Source: Acheta domesticus
Taxonomy: Eukaryota > Arthropoda > Insecta > Orthoptera > Gryllidae
Length of the DNA: 64,000 nucleotides
Assembly (NCBI GenBank): GCA_031308135.1
Contig: JAHLJT010009419.1
Location: forward strand, 35,457,221-35,521,220
Direction of reading: 5' to 3'
Position numbers and translations under genes: made by a program. Of this stretch, positions 49,175 to 60,610 are shown piece after piece; the stretch's first letter is position 1; every line of letters starts with the position of its first letter. Below the pieces are notes generated by a model. That model was not told where the DNA came from and did no database searches. It saw only the letters and a list, made by a program, of their open reading frames with translations.

Positions 49175-49335
49175 GAATGAATCGGAGAATGTGTCATCTT
49201 GTAGATTATGGTATGAAAAACGTTTCTTTGAGGCCTTTGGCCTCAAAATTATACTTTTTAAGGCTCTAAAATGCTTTGTTTAGAGTTATTTGCCGATATA
49301 TGTTGACATGTGATGCGGGTTGCATTTTCATGAAT
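49175..49335 (+). repeat. Family B repeat, copy 2 (partial)
   Basis: Shares GTAGATTATGGTATGAAAAA, CGTTTCTTTGAGGCCTTTGG and GGTTGCATTTTCATGAATAT with the copies at 19190 and 62455. Confidence 0.6.
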
Positions 49336-50160
49336 ATTTCGATGCGTTTTTTTAAAGAAATCATCCATATTTGTAAAGTCAAAATGGAATTCGTCAAGTC
49401 TACATGAAATTCTCTTTCTTTAGAGCCCTCATTTATAAAGATTGGTTGCGTGTGAGAGCCGGAACCCAAAGGTATACTACTGAAATAATACAGGAGACGA
49501 TAACACAGACATAGCTAAGACATTTCCAGCCGGCCATGAAACATGAACAAAAAAGCACATCATAGTTTACATACCTACAACAACTGTATATAAACAACGA
49601 ATGAATAAAACTAATTCGGCAAAGTAAACGTTAATCTAGCTGCCTAATGGAACAATATAAAATATTTAATGTGAATAAATTGAATGTTGCATGTAAAACA
49701 TTAGGTCTTAGGATTATAAGTACACAAAATGTACCCATCAGTTATGTTTACCCGTTCTGAAACGTACACTTTAGTAAATCTGTTTCACAAGTCACTAGTT
49801 GTTTTTATTTCCTAATACTTATCTGTACTGAAATATATCTTTCTCACGTCTCATCAAGAATGTGGCTGTAATTATGTCCTGTTCCAAATTTATTAAGATT
49901 TGGGCGCCAGAAACAGGTTACATGAATTACTACCAAAGTTTTCTATCTGATTTTAACAAGATTATATAAAAATCCAGCTAGCTTGGGTCGATGGGTCCGG
50001 ATACAAATACTCGCTATCGCCTCGATAGCCGATTACCTGATCTGCCAACTATACAGTATGGCGTGGAATCTGAAATGTAATAATTATGCTTCCAACTAAT
50101 TGAAAAATTATGATTGACAAATGAAAAAAACTCTTTTCTTTTTCCAAAGAACAAAATCCA
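49336..50160. other. Noncoding stretch
   Basis: No gene recognised. Confidence 0.3.
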
Positions 50161-50199
50161 ACAATTTATTTAACTTCAAATTAAAACAATTAATTTGAT

Positions 50200-50900
50200 G
50201 GTCATGACCCTTTTTTGAATAAATTATCTCTTTTATACTGCAGTATTGTTTTTACCGTTTTTGCATGCCAACGCTCCGTGGTCGCTTCTCACTTGGCCGC
50301 TGATAATTCCAAGTTCCGCTTCTTTCTTCGTTCTTGCGCCGCTGCTGACACGTCCAGTCCACACTGCCTAAACTATTTGTTAGTTCTTATCCGACGCTCC
50401 CGGTTCCTAGTCTCTCCCACTGGTTATGTAAACTATTGAAGTCCAACTGCAATGTCCGAAAATCTGAACAAGTCCTCCGCGAAATCACTTCTGGTAAATT
50501 ATTTTCAAAGTCCGGAAACAAACTATCACTTCTCCCACAAGAAACTATACAAGTCTCAGTTTCCCACTATATTATCTACAAACGATCTTTACGCTACGAC
50601 ACCCAGAGTCAGAATATACGATCTTCACTCCACGACACCCCGAGTCAGAATGTACGATCTTCGCTCCACGACACCCCGAGTCAGAATATACGATCTTCAC
50701 TCCACGACACCCAAAGTCAGAATGTTCTATTTAATGCCTTCTTGAACCCTTTATGGCTCGGTAGGCGTCCATCCTTCTATTTTTCCAAAACACGGCGGTA
50801 AAAATTAGACTATCTAATCTTTAATAGCCAACCCGTGCGTCTCTTACAAATCCGAGTAGCCGTGACCTCCGTCAGTCATTCGTTTTTGCACCAATTATAT
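50200..50900. other. GC-richer block 3 with a 36-bp minisatellite
   Basis: A 36-bp unit starting CGATCTTCACTCCACGACAC repeats four times at 50583, 50619, 50655 and 50691 to about 50726. Because 36 is a multiple of 3, all frames show a 12-residue repeat, which does not by itself imply coding. Composition resembles blocks 1 and 2. Confidence 0.7.
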
Positions 50901-51930
50901 CTTAGGTTCTTCAGCCATCTAGCCGGTGTCCTGACGTCATAAAGGCCCGTGTATAGTTTGTTGACCTTGCCAACCTCTGCGCTGACGTTGCTAAGGCCGC
51001 ATACCGCCATATTGAATACCCATTTATCTACCCCATGTATAACTAACATCATTAAATAAAATCCATCATATTCTGGTATATCACAGTACATGTATTGTAA
51101 CCGTTCTGAATTCTCGGTCGTGGGGGGAGGATTATCCTGAGGTCGTGGCACTTTTGAAGATTTATAAGAAAAACACTCAAAATAGTGACCATAGAACAAG
51201 ATATAATTGGACCAATGATTAAATAATACAATACAAGATGAAAATGAATTAGCACTAAAAAACAGTAAACATTAGAATCAAAAAGAATAATCCACAAAAA
51301 ATGACATAGATCTTTAAATACATAAACAAAATTTTCACAATGTAAGAAGTATGAAGTCAGTAATCATCAAACGCTTAATAATACCATTCATGAATCTTTC
51401 ATCAGTAGACGGCATTCAATCTAAGAAAATTCGGGATATTTTGTACTTCAGATTCCTTCCTTAAACTCAATTTACCCTTTTAAATTTACTCTAACTCATA
51501 AATGCATCCCGTTGCAATGTTTATCACCATTAGAATTTCAAGAATTACACCAACAAGGGCAATAAGCAACAGGGATTGAATGCACACTTATTCACATTGC
51601 AATAAACAGCAAGACAGAGGAATGGTTTCACAATATGGTGAAAACAGAATTATTGTGTGTTCCATATTACCTGTCACAATTTAGCAATATGATTTTTTTG
51701 AAACCAACTAAATAAATGTAGAAGACATGAATGAACACTTGGAAAATTCCAACAATATTGTTTTAAAAACCTTTCAAACGATTAAAGACAATGGTTATTC
51801 TCTTAAATTTATGAGAATGAAATGATTAACGTTGAACAAATTACTCTGTCATTTGGAATGAATATTATCATCTCCTACCATTTCTACATAATAAAAAAAA
51901 TTAACATATTCACAGCTCTTCACTGCTTTG
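50901..51930. other. Noncoding stretch
   Basis: The minus strand at 51199-50876 is open for 107 codons but shows no recognised domain. No convincing gene. Confidence 0.3.
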
Positions 51931-52068
51931 TTAATTCTTTTCTGTACATGTAAGAGTCTTTATGAACAGATGCTGATCTTTACGGGCCCCGTAACGCAGA
52001 GTTTTCTTGACCTTTTCGGGCGCACCCTGAAGAGCAGCACTATCAACTTTTATTTTTCGAACACGAGG
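51931..52068 (-). CDS. Terminal-exon-like segment, Lys/Arg-rich, unknown
   Basis: Minus strand, after a possible acceptor GCGCGAAG: PRVRKIKVDSAALQGAPEKV, then KKTLRYGARKDQHLFIKTLT, CTEKN and TAA at 51931. The frame has coding-like composition in AT-rich surroundings and contains no ATG. It could be the last exon of a gene that starts upstream (right) or a fragment. The product is not recognised. Confidence 0.35.
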   Translation of the reverse strand, partial: PRVRKIKVDSAALQGAPEKVKKTLRYGARKDQHLFIKTLTCTEKN

Positions 52069-52139
52069 CTTCGCGCAGTCGTGGCAGATTGTTGTGAATT
52101 ACAAGACTTAATTGGCGGTTCGTAGTAATAGTAACAACA

Positions 52140-52600
52140 AAAACTACGACGAATAACAGATCGAATACCGACCTCTGTCCGTAGGCTATGGCCTCACCAA
52201 TCGATCCCAGCTACGGTCGGTGGCGGCGTCACACATACCCAACACCAAAATGGCTTCAGCGCAGTACCAACTCCGTACAGAGCCCAAAGTCCAAATTTCT
52301 CTAATGGCGCAGAGTGTCAGTGGATCGTCTGCATCGCCTGTCTTCCTGTACGAAAAATTCACTTCCTATTCTGCCCAGCGTTATAACATCTGTCACTGCT
52401 GGCGTTCTTACAACTTCCAATACGTTTCCTACCGCGGCCTCTCAAGTTCTGCTTTCAGAACGCCTTCTCGCCCCTTCTCTTCCACGTACGTCATCAAAAT
52501 CTACCTCGCCAACCCCTCTTTTGCTGATAAGACGTTACCGGTGGCGGCGTGGCGGCGTCTACCTAATTCAAACCCGTTAGCTCCGGGGCGGGTATTCCTG
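52140..52600. other. GC-richer block 4
   Basis: CpG-containing stretch with pyrimidine-rich plus strand, similar to the other blocks but without a minisatellite. It could be a promoter or first-exon region for a minus-strand gene ending at 51931. Confidence 0.3.
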
Positions 52601-52784
52601 TAATCGGCACATGTTAATTTATACATGTACGGTTACAGTTTTCTCTCATACAAGTCTTTTCTTTTCATGGGAAGTAATGTTTTTATGACTTTGCCAGTTT
52701 CTTCTAATATTTTATTCGCAATATATTCAGTACCTTCCATTTGCAAATATTTCTTGCAAACAAACATTGCAAGACCCACTAAAA

Positions 52785-52786
<2 letters not shown>

Positions 52787-52831
<45 letters not shown>
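52787..52831. repeat. (TA)n microsatellite
   Basis: About 22 TA units. Confidence 0.95.
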
Positions 52832-52834
<3 letters not shown>

Positions 52835-53311
52835 GAAGCAATATAACGTCATCAAACGAATGCTTTGAATTGTAAAGATGTGCTTGAATTTCTCAAAATT
52901 TAAATCATTCTTAAATGGAAACTAAAAAATATTGAACGTAACATGTGTATAAAAGGGATGTAATTGCACTCGTGGTATATAAGGAAACTCGCTCCTATCG
53001 TCGCTCGTTTTCTTGAACATACCACTCATGCAATTATACTCCTCTTCATACACTCGTTTTGTTAATTACTATAATAACATCAGTATTGTCAGTTACCAAT
53101 GGAATGCTCTTGGTTACATAAGAAATAAAAACAACTTGTAAATATAGGAGAAAAACCTACAGTGAATACTTGGAATTTCTAAAAAGAATTAAATATAGTG
53201 TATTTTTCTAGATCACTAAAAAAAGAAATAAAATCGGACCATTTTTCATACACGGTTTTGAATATATTTCATACACGGTCTTATAATAGAAATAAAGGCA
53301 CAAAATACACT

Positions 53312-53317
53312 TTTATT
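53312..53317 (-). terminator. Candidate poly(A) signal
   Basis: AATAAA on the minus strand, 256 bases past the stop of the exon-like segment at 53574-53701. Confidence 0.3.
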
Positions 53318-53573
53318 GCACAATGATGATTTACGAATGTATTCCACAAAAAATATTTTAGATGCAAAACACAAATAAAATGTTTAAAACATTAAACAAC
53401 ATTCATTTACTTAGAATGACGAAAAAGACAATTAAAATTGACAAAACTCATTTATAAAATGTAAAACACCATTATAGACCTTAGTGACTTCCAAAATCAA
53501 ATCAAAGTACACAAAAACGAAGTTAAAATCTGGTATTTTTACGTAAATTACAAAATAAAGGAAGAAAATTAAG

Positions 53574-53701
53574 TTAACGTGGATCTGAAGAGGGCAGGAC
53601 ACTGTTCAACAGAGTTTCAACCTCCGATTCTGAAAAAAATTCTTCACGGTCAGAGTCACCTTCTTCTCTGCCTGACGCTTCCAGTTGACGTAGCAAATCC
53701 C
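53574..53701 (-). CDS. Acidic exon-like segment, possible transposase N-terminus remnant
   Basis: After an acceptor AATAATTATAG the minus strand reads DLLRQLEASGREEGDSDREE, FFSESEVETLLNSVLPSSDP, R and TAA, 42 codons following 2 bases. The Glu/Asp/Ser-rich character with bulky hydrophobics resembles acidic N-terminal tails of piggyBac-type transposases, and a TTAA-bounded inverted-repeat element lies just upstream at 53795-54024. A genuine cellular terminal exon is equally possible. Confidence 0.35.
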
Positions 53702-53794
53702 CTATAATTATTTGTGAAGTAGAAAGTAGTCAATTTGTAATCATCTTGAACTAAAACGGAGAAAAAGAAAGAAAGTGATAAAAATTCGTTGCAT

Positions 53795-54024
53795 TAACGG
53801 TACGGTCGGGTCGGATGCGGCCCGCAACGCGACACCTCGCAGAAGAGGGCAGGAAGTCAATGTCACTCATCTGTACCGACGTGACCATACCAACATCTTC
53901 CGGGAAACTGGCTGATAGGGTTCCCTTATCACCCGACACCCTCAAGAGCAGTGCAAGGGAAGGGGAAGGGGAAAATAATCGCGTGGGTCCGATCCGACCC
54001 CCCCACCGTTCCTATTAAGGGTTA
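53795..54024. mobile_element. TTAA-bounded element with GGTCGGATCGGACC-type ends
   Basis: Left: TTAA then CGGTACGGTCGGGTCGGATG. Right, read inverted: TTAA, CCCTTAATAGGAACGGTGGG and GGGTCGGATCGGACCC. The GGTCGGRTCGG-type blocks are inverted, and both borders are TTAA, the piggyBac target. The left terminus lacks the CCCTTAATAG outer piece, so it is imperfect. Confidence 0.5.
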
Positions 54025-55455
54025 ATTGAGCAAAACATTTGAATATAGAATGTTTGTGACAACTTCGTCTTTACTTTTCACCCCTGCAAACGTATTTGCT
54101 ATTAGGGGTTTAAAAAGGTGTCAGTAATAGTAATCGAATGATATTTACATCACGATTAGTTCACACGAAAAAATCTGGTTTTTAAACGATATGCAAGGTT
54201 CTACTGCCTGAAAGCAGGCTGTGAATCTGTTGAGGACCCTATTCCTTTACTGAGATGCTTTTGTATTTATTTTTTTCCTTTAAGATTTGCATTTGATTTT
54301 CTATCCAGGGACAAAGATGACTAACTTTGACAATAATTGAATAGATTATTTTTAAAATCCCGAAAGTAACTATCTTTTGCATTTTCGCATTTCGTGAGAT
54401 AATAGAAGGTGCAGGAATGTAAATCCCGTATATCAGATGAATAGAATGATCGTGAGGGCAATGCAAAGTTTTGGTTTGGTTTCGAACTTTGAAAGTAATT
54501 GACTTGCCGGATGGGTATTACTTGTGCGTATGTACGTAGGTATGTACATGGTGTGTACTAATGTGACATCACTAACAGAGAAATTTATTAAAAGGAATGT
54601 ACATTTTGAAAATATTCGTACGTATGAATATTTCCAAATTATAGAAACACTCATTTCAAATAACTGTTTCTGTCATGTGAATCATGTTTGATATAGATGC
54701 TTATTGTCATTTCACTTAATATTGTAATAAATGTGTCAAACTACAAACTGAACCTGCAATGAGTATTTATATACATATTTGGATAAAAAATTACTGATTA
54801 ATTTTTTAAATTCCCTAAGTCAGAAACTTTTAAATAAGTCCAGCGTCTATTGTACAATTGTTACAAGTAAATTAAATATCTCCATGGCATTCTCAATCAA
54901 GATTTATGCATCAAAATAAAACAGAACGAAATGTTATGTGTTCTTAATTATTCAGTTTTTCTTGTTTTATCACAACTTTACAATTCCTGACTTGCGGGGT
55001 TTTAAAAATAACCGATTCAGTTATTGATTTGACTATTACATAACGAAGGCCCTTGATAAAAATCTAAATCGAGGATCTAAGTTATATGAGTGTATTTCTA
55101 CTTGTGCAAACTCCCTTTTTAGGAAATTTGTTTTTGTTTGCCATGATTTTCTTTGTCTGCAAAATTGATTTATATATCATTGAATTTAGTTCAAAGTAAC
55201 AAAATGGGTACTGCATTTTGAATACTTTGCTTGTTTTAATGGTGTGCCTATAACTTTAATTTTTGTGAAACAAAGATAGAAGGAACATACACTGAAAACA
55301 AAGTTTGTGTTCCGAGCGCGGAAGCGCGAAAAACATTATTCTCCGGAGTAAATAAAGCTTAGATAATACCCTCTATCATACACAAAACTTTATTTTTAAA
55401 CAATATTTCTTCGCGTGCACTCCTGTGCTACGAAGGGCGAATTTTTGCAGTAGAC
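54025..55455. other. AT-rich noncoding stretch
   Basis: Nothing recognised. Confidence 0.3.
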
Positions 55456-55689
55456 CAGTGCTGTCAAGGTCGATGCCACGAGCGGGAGTCCGTGGCACTC
55501 GTGCCACGGCGAAATCGCCTCTCCACACAGTTCATAACCCCGCCGCAAGAGACAACGCCATCACTATTGTAAAACGGCGGGATTACTAATAGTTCCCTCT
55601 CCCGACGCTAGTAGCGCAGAGAAGCTCGTGGCATGGCACGATGCCGTGAGGCGTGCCTCTGCCACCAGTAGGAGACCTTGACACCACTG
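55456..55689. mobile_element. hAT-like MITE, 234 bp
   Basis: Terminal inverted repeats CAGTGCTGTCAAGGTC (55456-55471) and the complement of CAGTGGTGTCAAGGTC ending at 55689 match 15 of 16. Flanking octamers CAGTAGAC (55448-55455) and CAATAGGC (55690-55697) agree at 6 of 8 positions, fitting a decayed 8-bp hAT target duplication. GC-rich interior with a perfect CCGTGGCAC-TC-GTGCCACGG hairpin. Confidence 0.75.
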
Positions 55690-56275
55690 CAATAGGCAGA
55701 AGGTAGTCTTCTGAGGATCACCTTTAAGTGGATGTGATAGTTGGCATTGTTTGACGAAAAACAGTACGAACATTTCTGCAAATGGAGAAATGACAGGAAA
55801 GTATGAAAAGTTTCAAAGAAGTTATTGCACATTTTAACCATAAATCAAAAACCAATGAATCAAATTGATATTTATATTTACATATATTGTAAATTGATTG
55901 AAATTTTAAAGAGTCAGGGAGAACGATTTAAGCCAAAAAAATCCAAGACTTTTACAAAGCTCGAATTTTAAAGATTTGTGAAAGAAGCTTGTGATGGTCA
56001 GTATTTATTGTTGAAGGTTAGTTTTTAAGTTATATGTGTTCTGTTAGACTTAGAGTATAATCAACTTTGTTTCGCACGTTGTAATGAGAATGAATGTAAT
56101 GAGAATGTTGTAATACGAAATGACCATTGACGATGTGCAGGACTAAAATTGAGTTTTTATACCTGACATCGGAATGAATGTTCACTATTGTTGATGAAGA
56201 AAATGGAGTTCAATTAGGGCAGATAGTGAGAATGTACATGTCATTGCATCCACCCAATACAAGTCATAAGCATTT

Positions 56276-56985
56276 TTACTTTCTCGCAACCGCTTCCGCA
56301 ATAGAAAGTTATGTAAGGCTGCTCGAAAAACTGGCGAGTTCTTGGCTGAAAAACTCGTATTACAGGGCCCTGATAACGAAAATGTGGATAAATTCGGTCG
56401 CTAAATTTACAAAACAAAATGCTCTTACTCGTGGTGTGGCCAGAATCCATGTTTTGTGGATCTTTGATATTGAAAAATCGAATGACGGGGAAACGTCTGT
56501 GTGTTCCTCCGTCCGTCTGTGAACAACGCTAGCGACTAAACCGTTCAGCCGATTCTTTCCAAAATTGATATTCCCAATCGATCTAGCGGATGTCGCGGGC
56601 CCTTGAATTTGAACCTGATATTTTCATTTTAGGGAGTACTTTAAATTGAGCCCCTGGGATGTTTTCAAAATTAAAAAATGGCCCTATCGTTTTTTTATTA
56701 AATTTTTGCTGGATAGTGTGAAGGAGTGTAAGAAAATGATGCAAGTCTCATGTTTTTCGAAAATTGCAAAAATTCAAAACTTTTTGACTTCTTCCTACAA
56801 CTACAATTATGATGAATAATATTCTTTCCTTAATGAAATCCGTTTCTTAAAGATAGATTTCGAAATAAGGCAAATGAAATGAACAATTTTTGAAAATTTG
56901 AGTATTTACTCATTATATTACACAAATTAAAGTACGGGCGAGAAAGTTCATGCTGTTTTAGCACCACTAGTTTTTGCTAGTTTTC
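56276..56985 (+). repeat. Family A repeat, internally shortened copy
   Basis: Head TACTTTCTCGCAACCGCTTC ... GAAAGTTATGTAAGGCTG, CTCGAAAAACTGGCGAGTTC, GTGGTGTGGCCAGAATCCAT, TTCCTCCGTCCGTCTGTGAA. The tail is AGAAAGTTCATGCTG, TTTTAGCACCACTAG. About half the length of the 40.7-kb copy. Confidence 0.7.
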
Positions 56986-56989
56986 TCCA

Positions 56990-58290
56990 TCAAAAATGTA
57001 CTTTACAACAAGTAGGAATAAATTCTTTTGGAAAGATGCTTGTGATGATAGCGACATTTTTAAACCTGCCAAATGAGAATATGTATACGGCCATTACTTT
57101 TGGCGCTCGTCTGCTAGTTTCTTGGCAGATGCTGGGTCCGATTTATTAATGTTAAAAGAACATGGGGGTTAGAAATCATATTCTGTTGTAGAAGGATATT
57201 GATCGATCTCTACAAAATAAACTTGGAGTATGAGAGAATATCCTTCTTATATGTGGAGGCGTTATTTTATTAGTGGTAGAACTCCATTGAAACTCATTTC
57301 GAGATATTGAGCTCTAAAGTTAAATGATTATAAAAAATCGGGGATGGAATAAAATTGTGTTTTTCTCTTATAAGAAATTTACTTGTTTGTCTGAAGATGA
57401 TATGAATAAGCATACTGTATGATTCACAGAATATTGGGGAGTGTAAAGGAGTTATACCACCATAAAAATTAGGTTGATGGGCCAAATAGATACAGGTAGA
57501 TGTCGTTTCAAGATATGTAGGAAACGAAGGCAATATTGATTTATTAAAACAGATTAAATATTAACTTAATGTTACTTTTGAGGCACATTGGGTTTTCTTC
57601 ATCTTCTTGAAATCGTTCGGTTACAACCTGCAGATTAGTGAAATTAGGGTGATCAACGCTTGGAATGAATGGAAACAAATGAAGCATATCCTGTTTCTTC
57701 TCATTAACCTTCCTTTGCTGTGATTAAGCGGAATAGTTAAGTTTTTGAAAACCTTCGTTCTTCTTTATCCACTGGCACTGGTGGTTTGCGTGTAGTAAAA
57801 TTTACTGTGTAGAAACCAATGAGTTGATTTAAGATTTACTTGTATATAATTATTAAAATTATGTTTGACAAATCTAATCCATCTAATTTTTCGCCTGTTA
57901 CAGGCACCATTTTGTTAATTTGTTTTCCTTCTTGTTACAGACTTTGTAGGGTTTTTTAACATACCATTAATTTTAATATCGGTGAATAAAAAATGTTCCT
58001 AATATCAAATCTGGATCAAGCTCTTTATCATCATATCACTGGAGACACTATAAGTATCTCGAAAATCGCTCATCACGAACTTATAGAAAACGATTTGGTC
58101 GCACTACTGGAGTTGTAAGACTATCAAAATAAATTGATTGCAATCTCCTGTGATTCTCTTTTATTGTGATGACATATTTCGTCCTTTAGAAAGAACGTGG
58201 AGTTCTATCACTTTCAGAATAAATTTATATCATTTGCGAGGACCTCAAAAATATGTCAGATGCATAATTAAGAACTCAGCAACTACGAGT
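56990..58290. other. Noncoding stretch
   Basis: Nothing recognised. Confidence 0.3.
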
Positions 58291-58299
58291 ACTGGGTTG

Positions 58300-58930
58300 T
58301 CGTTTTATATTTCCTTCGGTCTCGGCTAGCAGTACGGACTTGCCACATCCTCTTGCCAGCTGCCATCTATCGCCGCCCAAACAACATTTTCTGAACATGT
58401 TCTTGATTTTTCGGTTTCCTAATATTAAAACGAAAATATTATTTTAAGAATATAAAAGAACAGTAAAAAATCGTCCTAAATGGCAATTGTCTTTGAAAAA
58501 TTTGGTGTCCTTATTAACAAAATGGCGTTTAAGTGCTACTGTAAACGCGAAATTTGAAGATCTTTTTCACAGAAAATGTTTGAGTTTCTGAAAAACTTCA
58601 TTAAAAGTGATTTGAAGTACAACACTTCACAAATACTATAGTATTTACAAATTTCTGGAAATGTGTATGCTAACGGCGTTTAAACCTTTAAAAAAAATTA
58701 CATTTGTGTAATTGTAAAATCGATTGAGTTTTCGAGATACGCTATATAACATTATTTAAAGCACATGTACTCATAAATATAATAATGCGAACAAATCGTC
58801 GATAATGTAAATATTAATGAAGTGAGAAATGTAAAAAAAATACATTTTTGTAATTTTTGAAAAAAACAACAAAAGAATAGAGCAAAATAGTTTCAATGTC
58901 ATCTCGTAGAATACATTTAGCACCACCCCT
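58300..58930 (-). repeat. Family A repeat, inverted tail portion
   Basis: Begins TTCCTTCGGTCTCGGCTAGC, GCCAGCTGCCATCTATCGCC and continues inverted through TATAATAATGCGAACAAAT-like blocks to AGCACCACCCCTACCAAAAG. Confidence 0.65.
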
Positions 58931-59540
58931 ACCAAAAGTTTAGAGAAAAAACGTTTTTGAGAAAATCTCTCTCTGCTGTCTCGTCTCCTCCAGTTGGTAT
59001 TGTAAAGACGTTACCACCACATTATGCGATCCATGCGAACTTACTAGACTATTTCTGCAAATTTCCGACACCGATATACTGCATAACTCCCAAGGAAACG
59101 ACAGAGATCGAGATAATTCAGATTCCCGCGCGTGATACGCAGATCCTCGTAGCAATTTTAGAAATGGGTATATTTTTCTTGGTACTTCAGGGGTCGACGT
59201 TCGGCCGGTGAACCCTGCCTGCGTTCGGTGGAACCGTGGCAGTGGCGTCGGGGGTGGGATGGACGGGACGGGAGAGGTCGGGCAGGGAGCGGATGAGGAG
59301 GGCGAGGCGCAGCGGCACGGGGCGGGGCTGGCGGTAGTGGCGGCATTCTAAAAAGCAGAGCGGGAAATAACCGGAGGATCTTGAAAACCTGCCAAGGGCG
59401 AGCACATGAGAGTTGGTCTCTGGCTGGTCATCGTCAGACGCCGATATAAAAACGCCTTCATTGAAGACATAACGGGACCATTAAGAAAGGTTTGCTCTTT
59501 GAATGGTTCTTGTACAACTACAATAGTCAGCAAAATAAAT
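58931..59540. other. Mixed stretch with a CpG-rich island
   Basis: 58957-59211 is open on the plus strand with coding-like composition but no recognised domain. 59190-59350 is strongly GC-rich (GACGGGACGGGAGAGGTCGG). No gene can be supported. Confidence 0.25.
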
Positions 59541-60269
59541 CGAAAACAATTGTTTCAAAGCATTTAATAAATAATGCCTTAATAAATAATGACTTTCTTA
59601 TCAATCGAATAAGATTCGTCCAGTTTTTCTTGACTTACTGAGCAAATGCTTATACGATTCCTTGTTCTGCGTCTAGAAAATAAATGTAGTTTTCTTTCCC
59701 CACAGTGATGATCAGTTTAAACGGACATTTTTTACATTAAATAAATGCATCGTAAGATTAAATCTCAGCGTGATTGAAGGCTATGAGGTTATGTTTGATT
59801 ATTTTATTGTCATGGTTTCAACATACGCTAAAAATGTGATGAACGTAAGGAAAATAGAAATAATCAAGGTTTATTAAGTGATGTTATTAAATACTGTTAG
59901 GATTATTAATTATATTACTGATTTTTGACGTAAATGCTTTAACAATTTTCATTACTTCTAACGTACATTAAATATGTATAGGTTTGTGAAGCACATTTTC
60001 ATCCAGAAGATATCCAACGCATTCCTTAGAACTATTACAAAAATGCAAAGAAACAACAAACTTATGTCCATGAAAACACAGAAATTCGTCAACACAATTT
60101 TTATTGAACAAAATAAATATCAGTGCAAGATAACAAATCCGGTAACCAAAGAATAAGTCCATAAACACAAGCCAGGTTACTGTTTTCCAGAAGATGTACT
60201 CGAATCAAGCCGTCCGAATGTCCAATCCACAATTGCCGGGTTCAAAATATCACTATACCGCTGATTACA
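59541..60269. other. AT-rich noncoding stretch
   Basis: Nothing recognised. Confidence 0.3.
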
Positions 60270-60610
60270 CTAACTCACACCAGGAACTCTGCACGAAAAA
60301 CTGTCTGCCGACTCGGCGGCGGGGCCCACTTTTGTTTGTCCCGGCGGCGTAGCCTCGCTTCCGCTCTGGGGCTTCGCTGACCGGCTGTCTTCTCTTTGTT
60401 TGCCCGATCTTATCACGGTCCACTGCTCTACAAGTTGCCGCCGTGTGTTGGCGGTTAGGTGCACGATTAACTCGCCGCACACCATTGCAACACAAACATC
60501 ACTAGGAAAATCGAAATTAAAATATGGTACAATGCCTTCAGTATTTTCGAATTGTTCTAAATATTTATCATCAGTAGCAACATCAAGAGAGAGTGTTTTA
60601 AGTATCAAAT
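60270..60610 (-). CDS. Exon-like segment, unknown (possibly armadillo-like)
   Basis: After a strong acceptor TTACACGTTGCAG (60611) the minus strand reads DLILKTLSLDVATDDKYLEQ, FENTEGIVPYFNFDFPSDV and AMVCGELIVHLTANTRRQLV, then becomes GC-rich and low-complexity (Ser/Gly/Pro) to a stop at 60270. A donor CTG|GTGTGAGT near 60280 could end it as an internal exon. The LxTLSLDxxxxxKYxExxxxTEGIV spacing recalls armadillo repeats, but this is only a resemblance. The frame is open for 112 codons, and its first half looks genuinely coding. Confidence 0.4.

Noticed and set aside
50436..50801. Plus-strand frame with a 12-residue repeat that looks like a repetitive protein
   Set aside because: The 36-bp minisatellite keeps every frame open; no start context or flanking coding sequence supports a protein.
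50876..51199. 107-codon minus-strand frame
   Set aside because: No domain, start context or splice signals; moderate composition alone is not enough.
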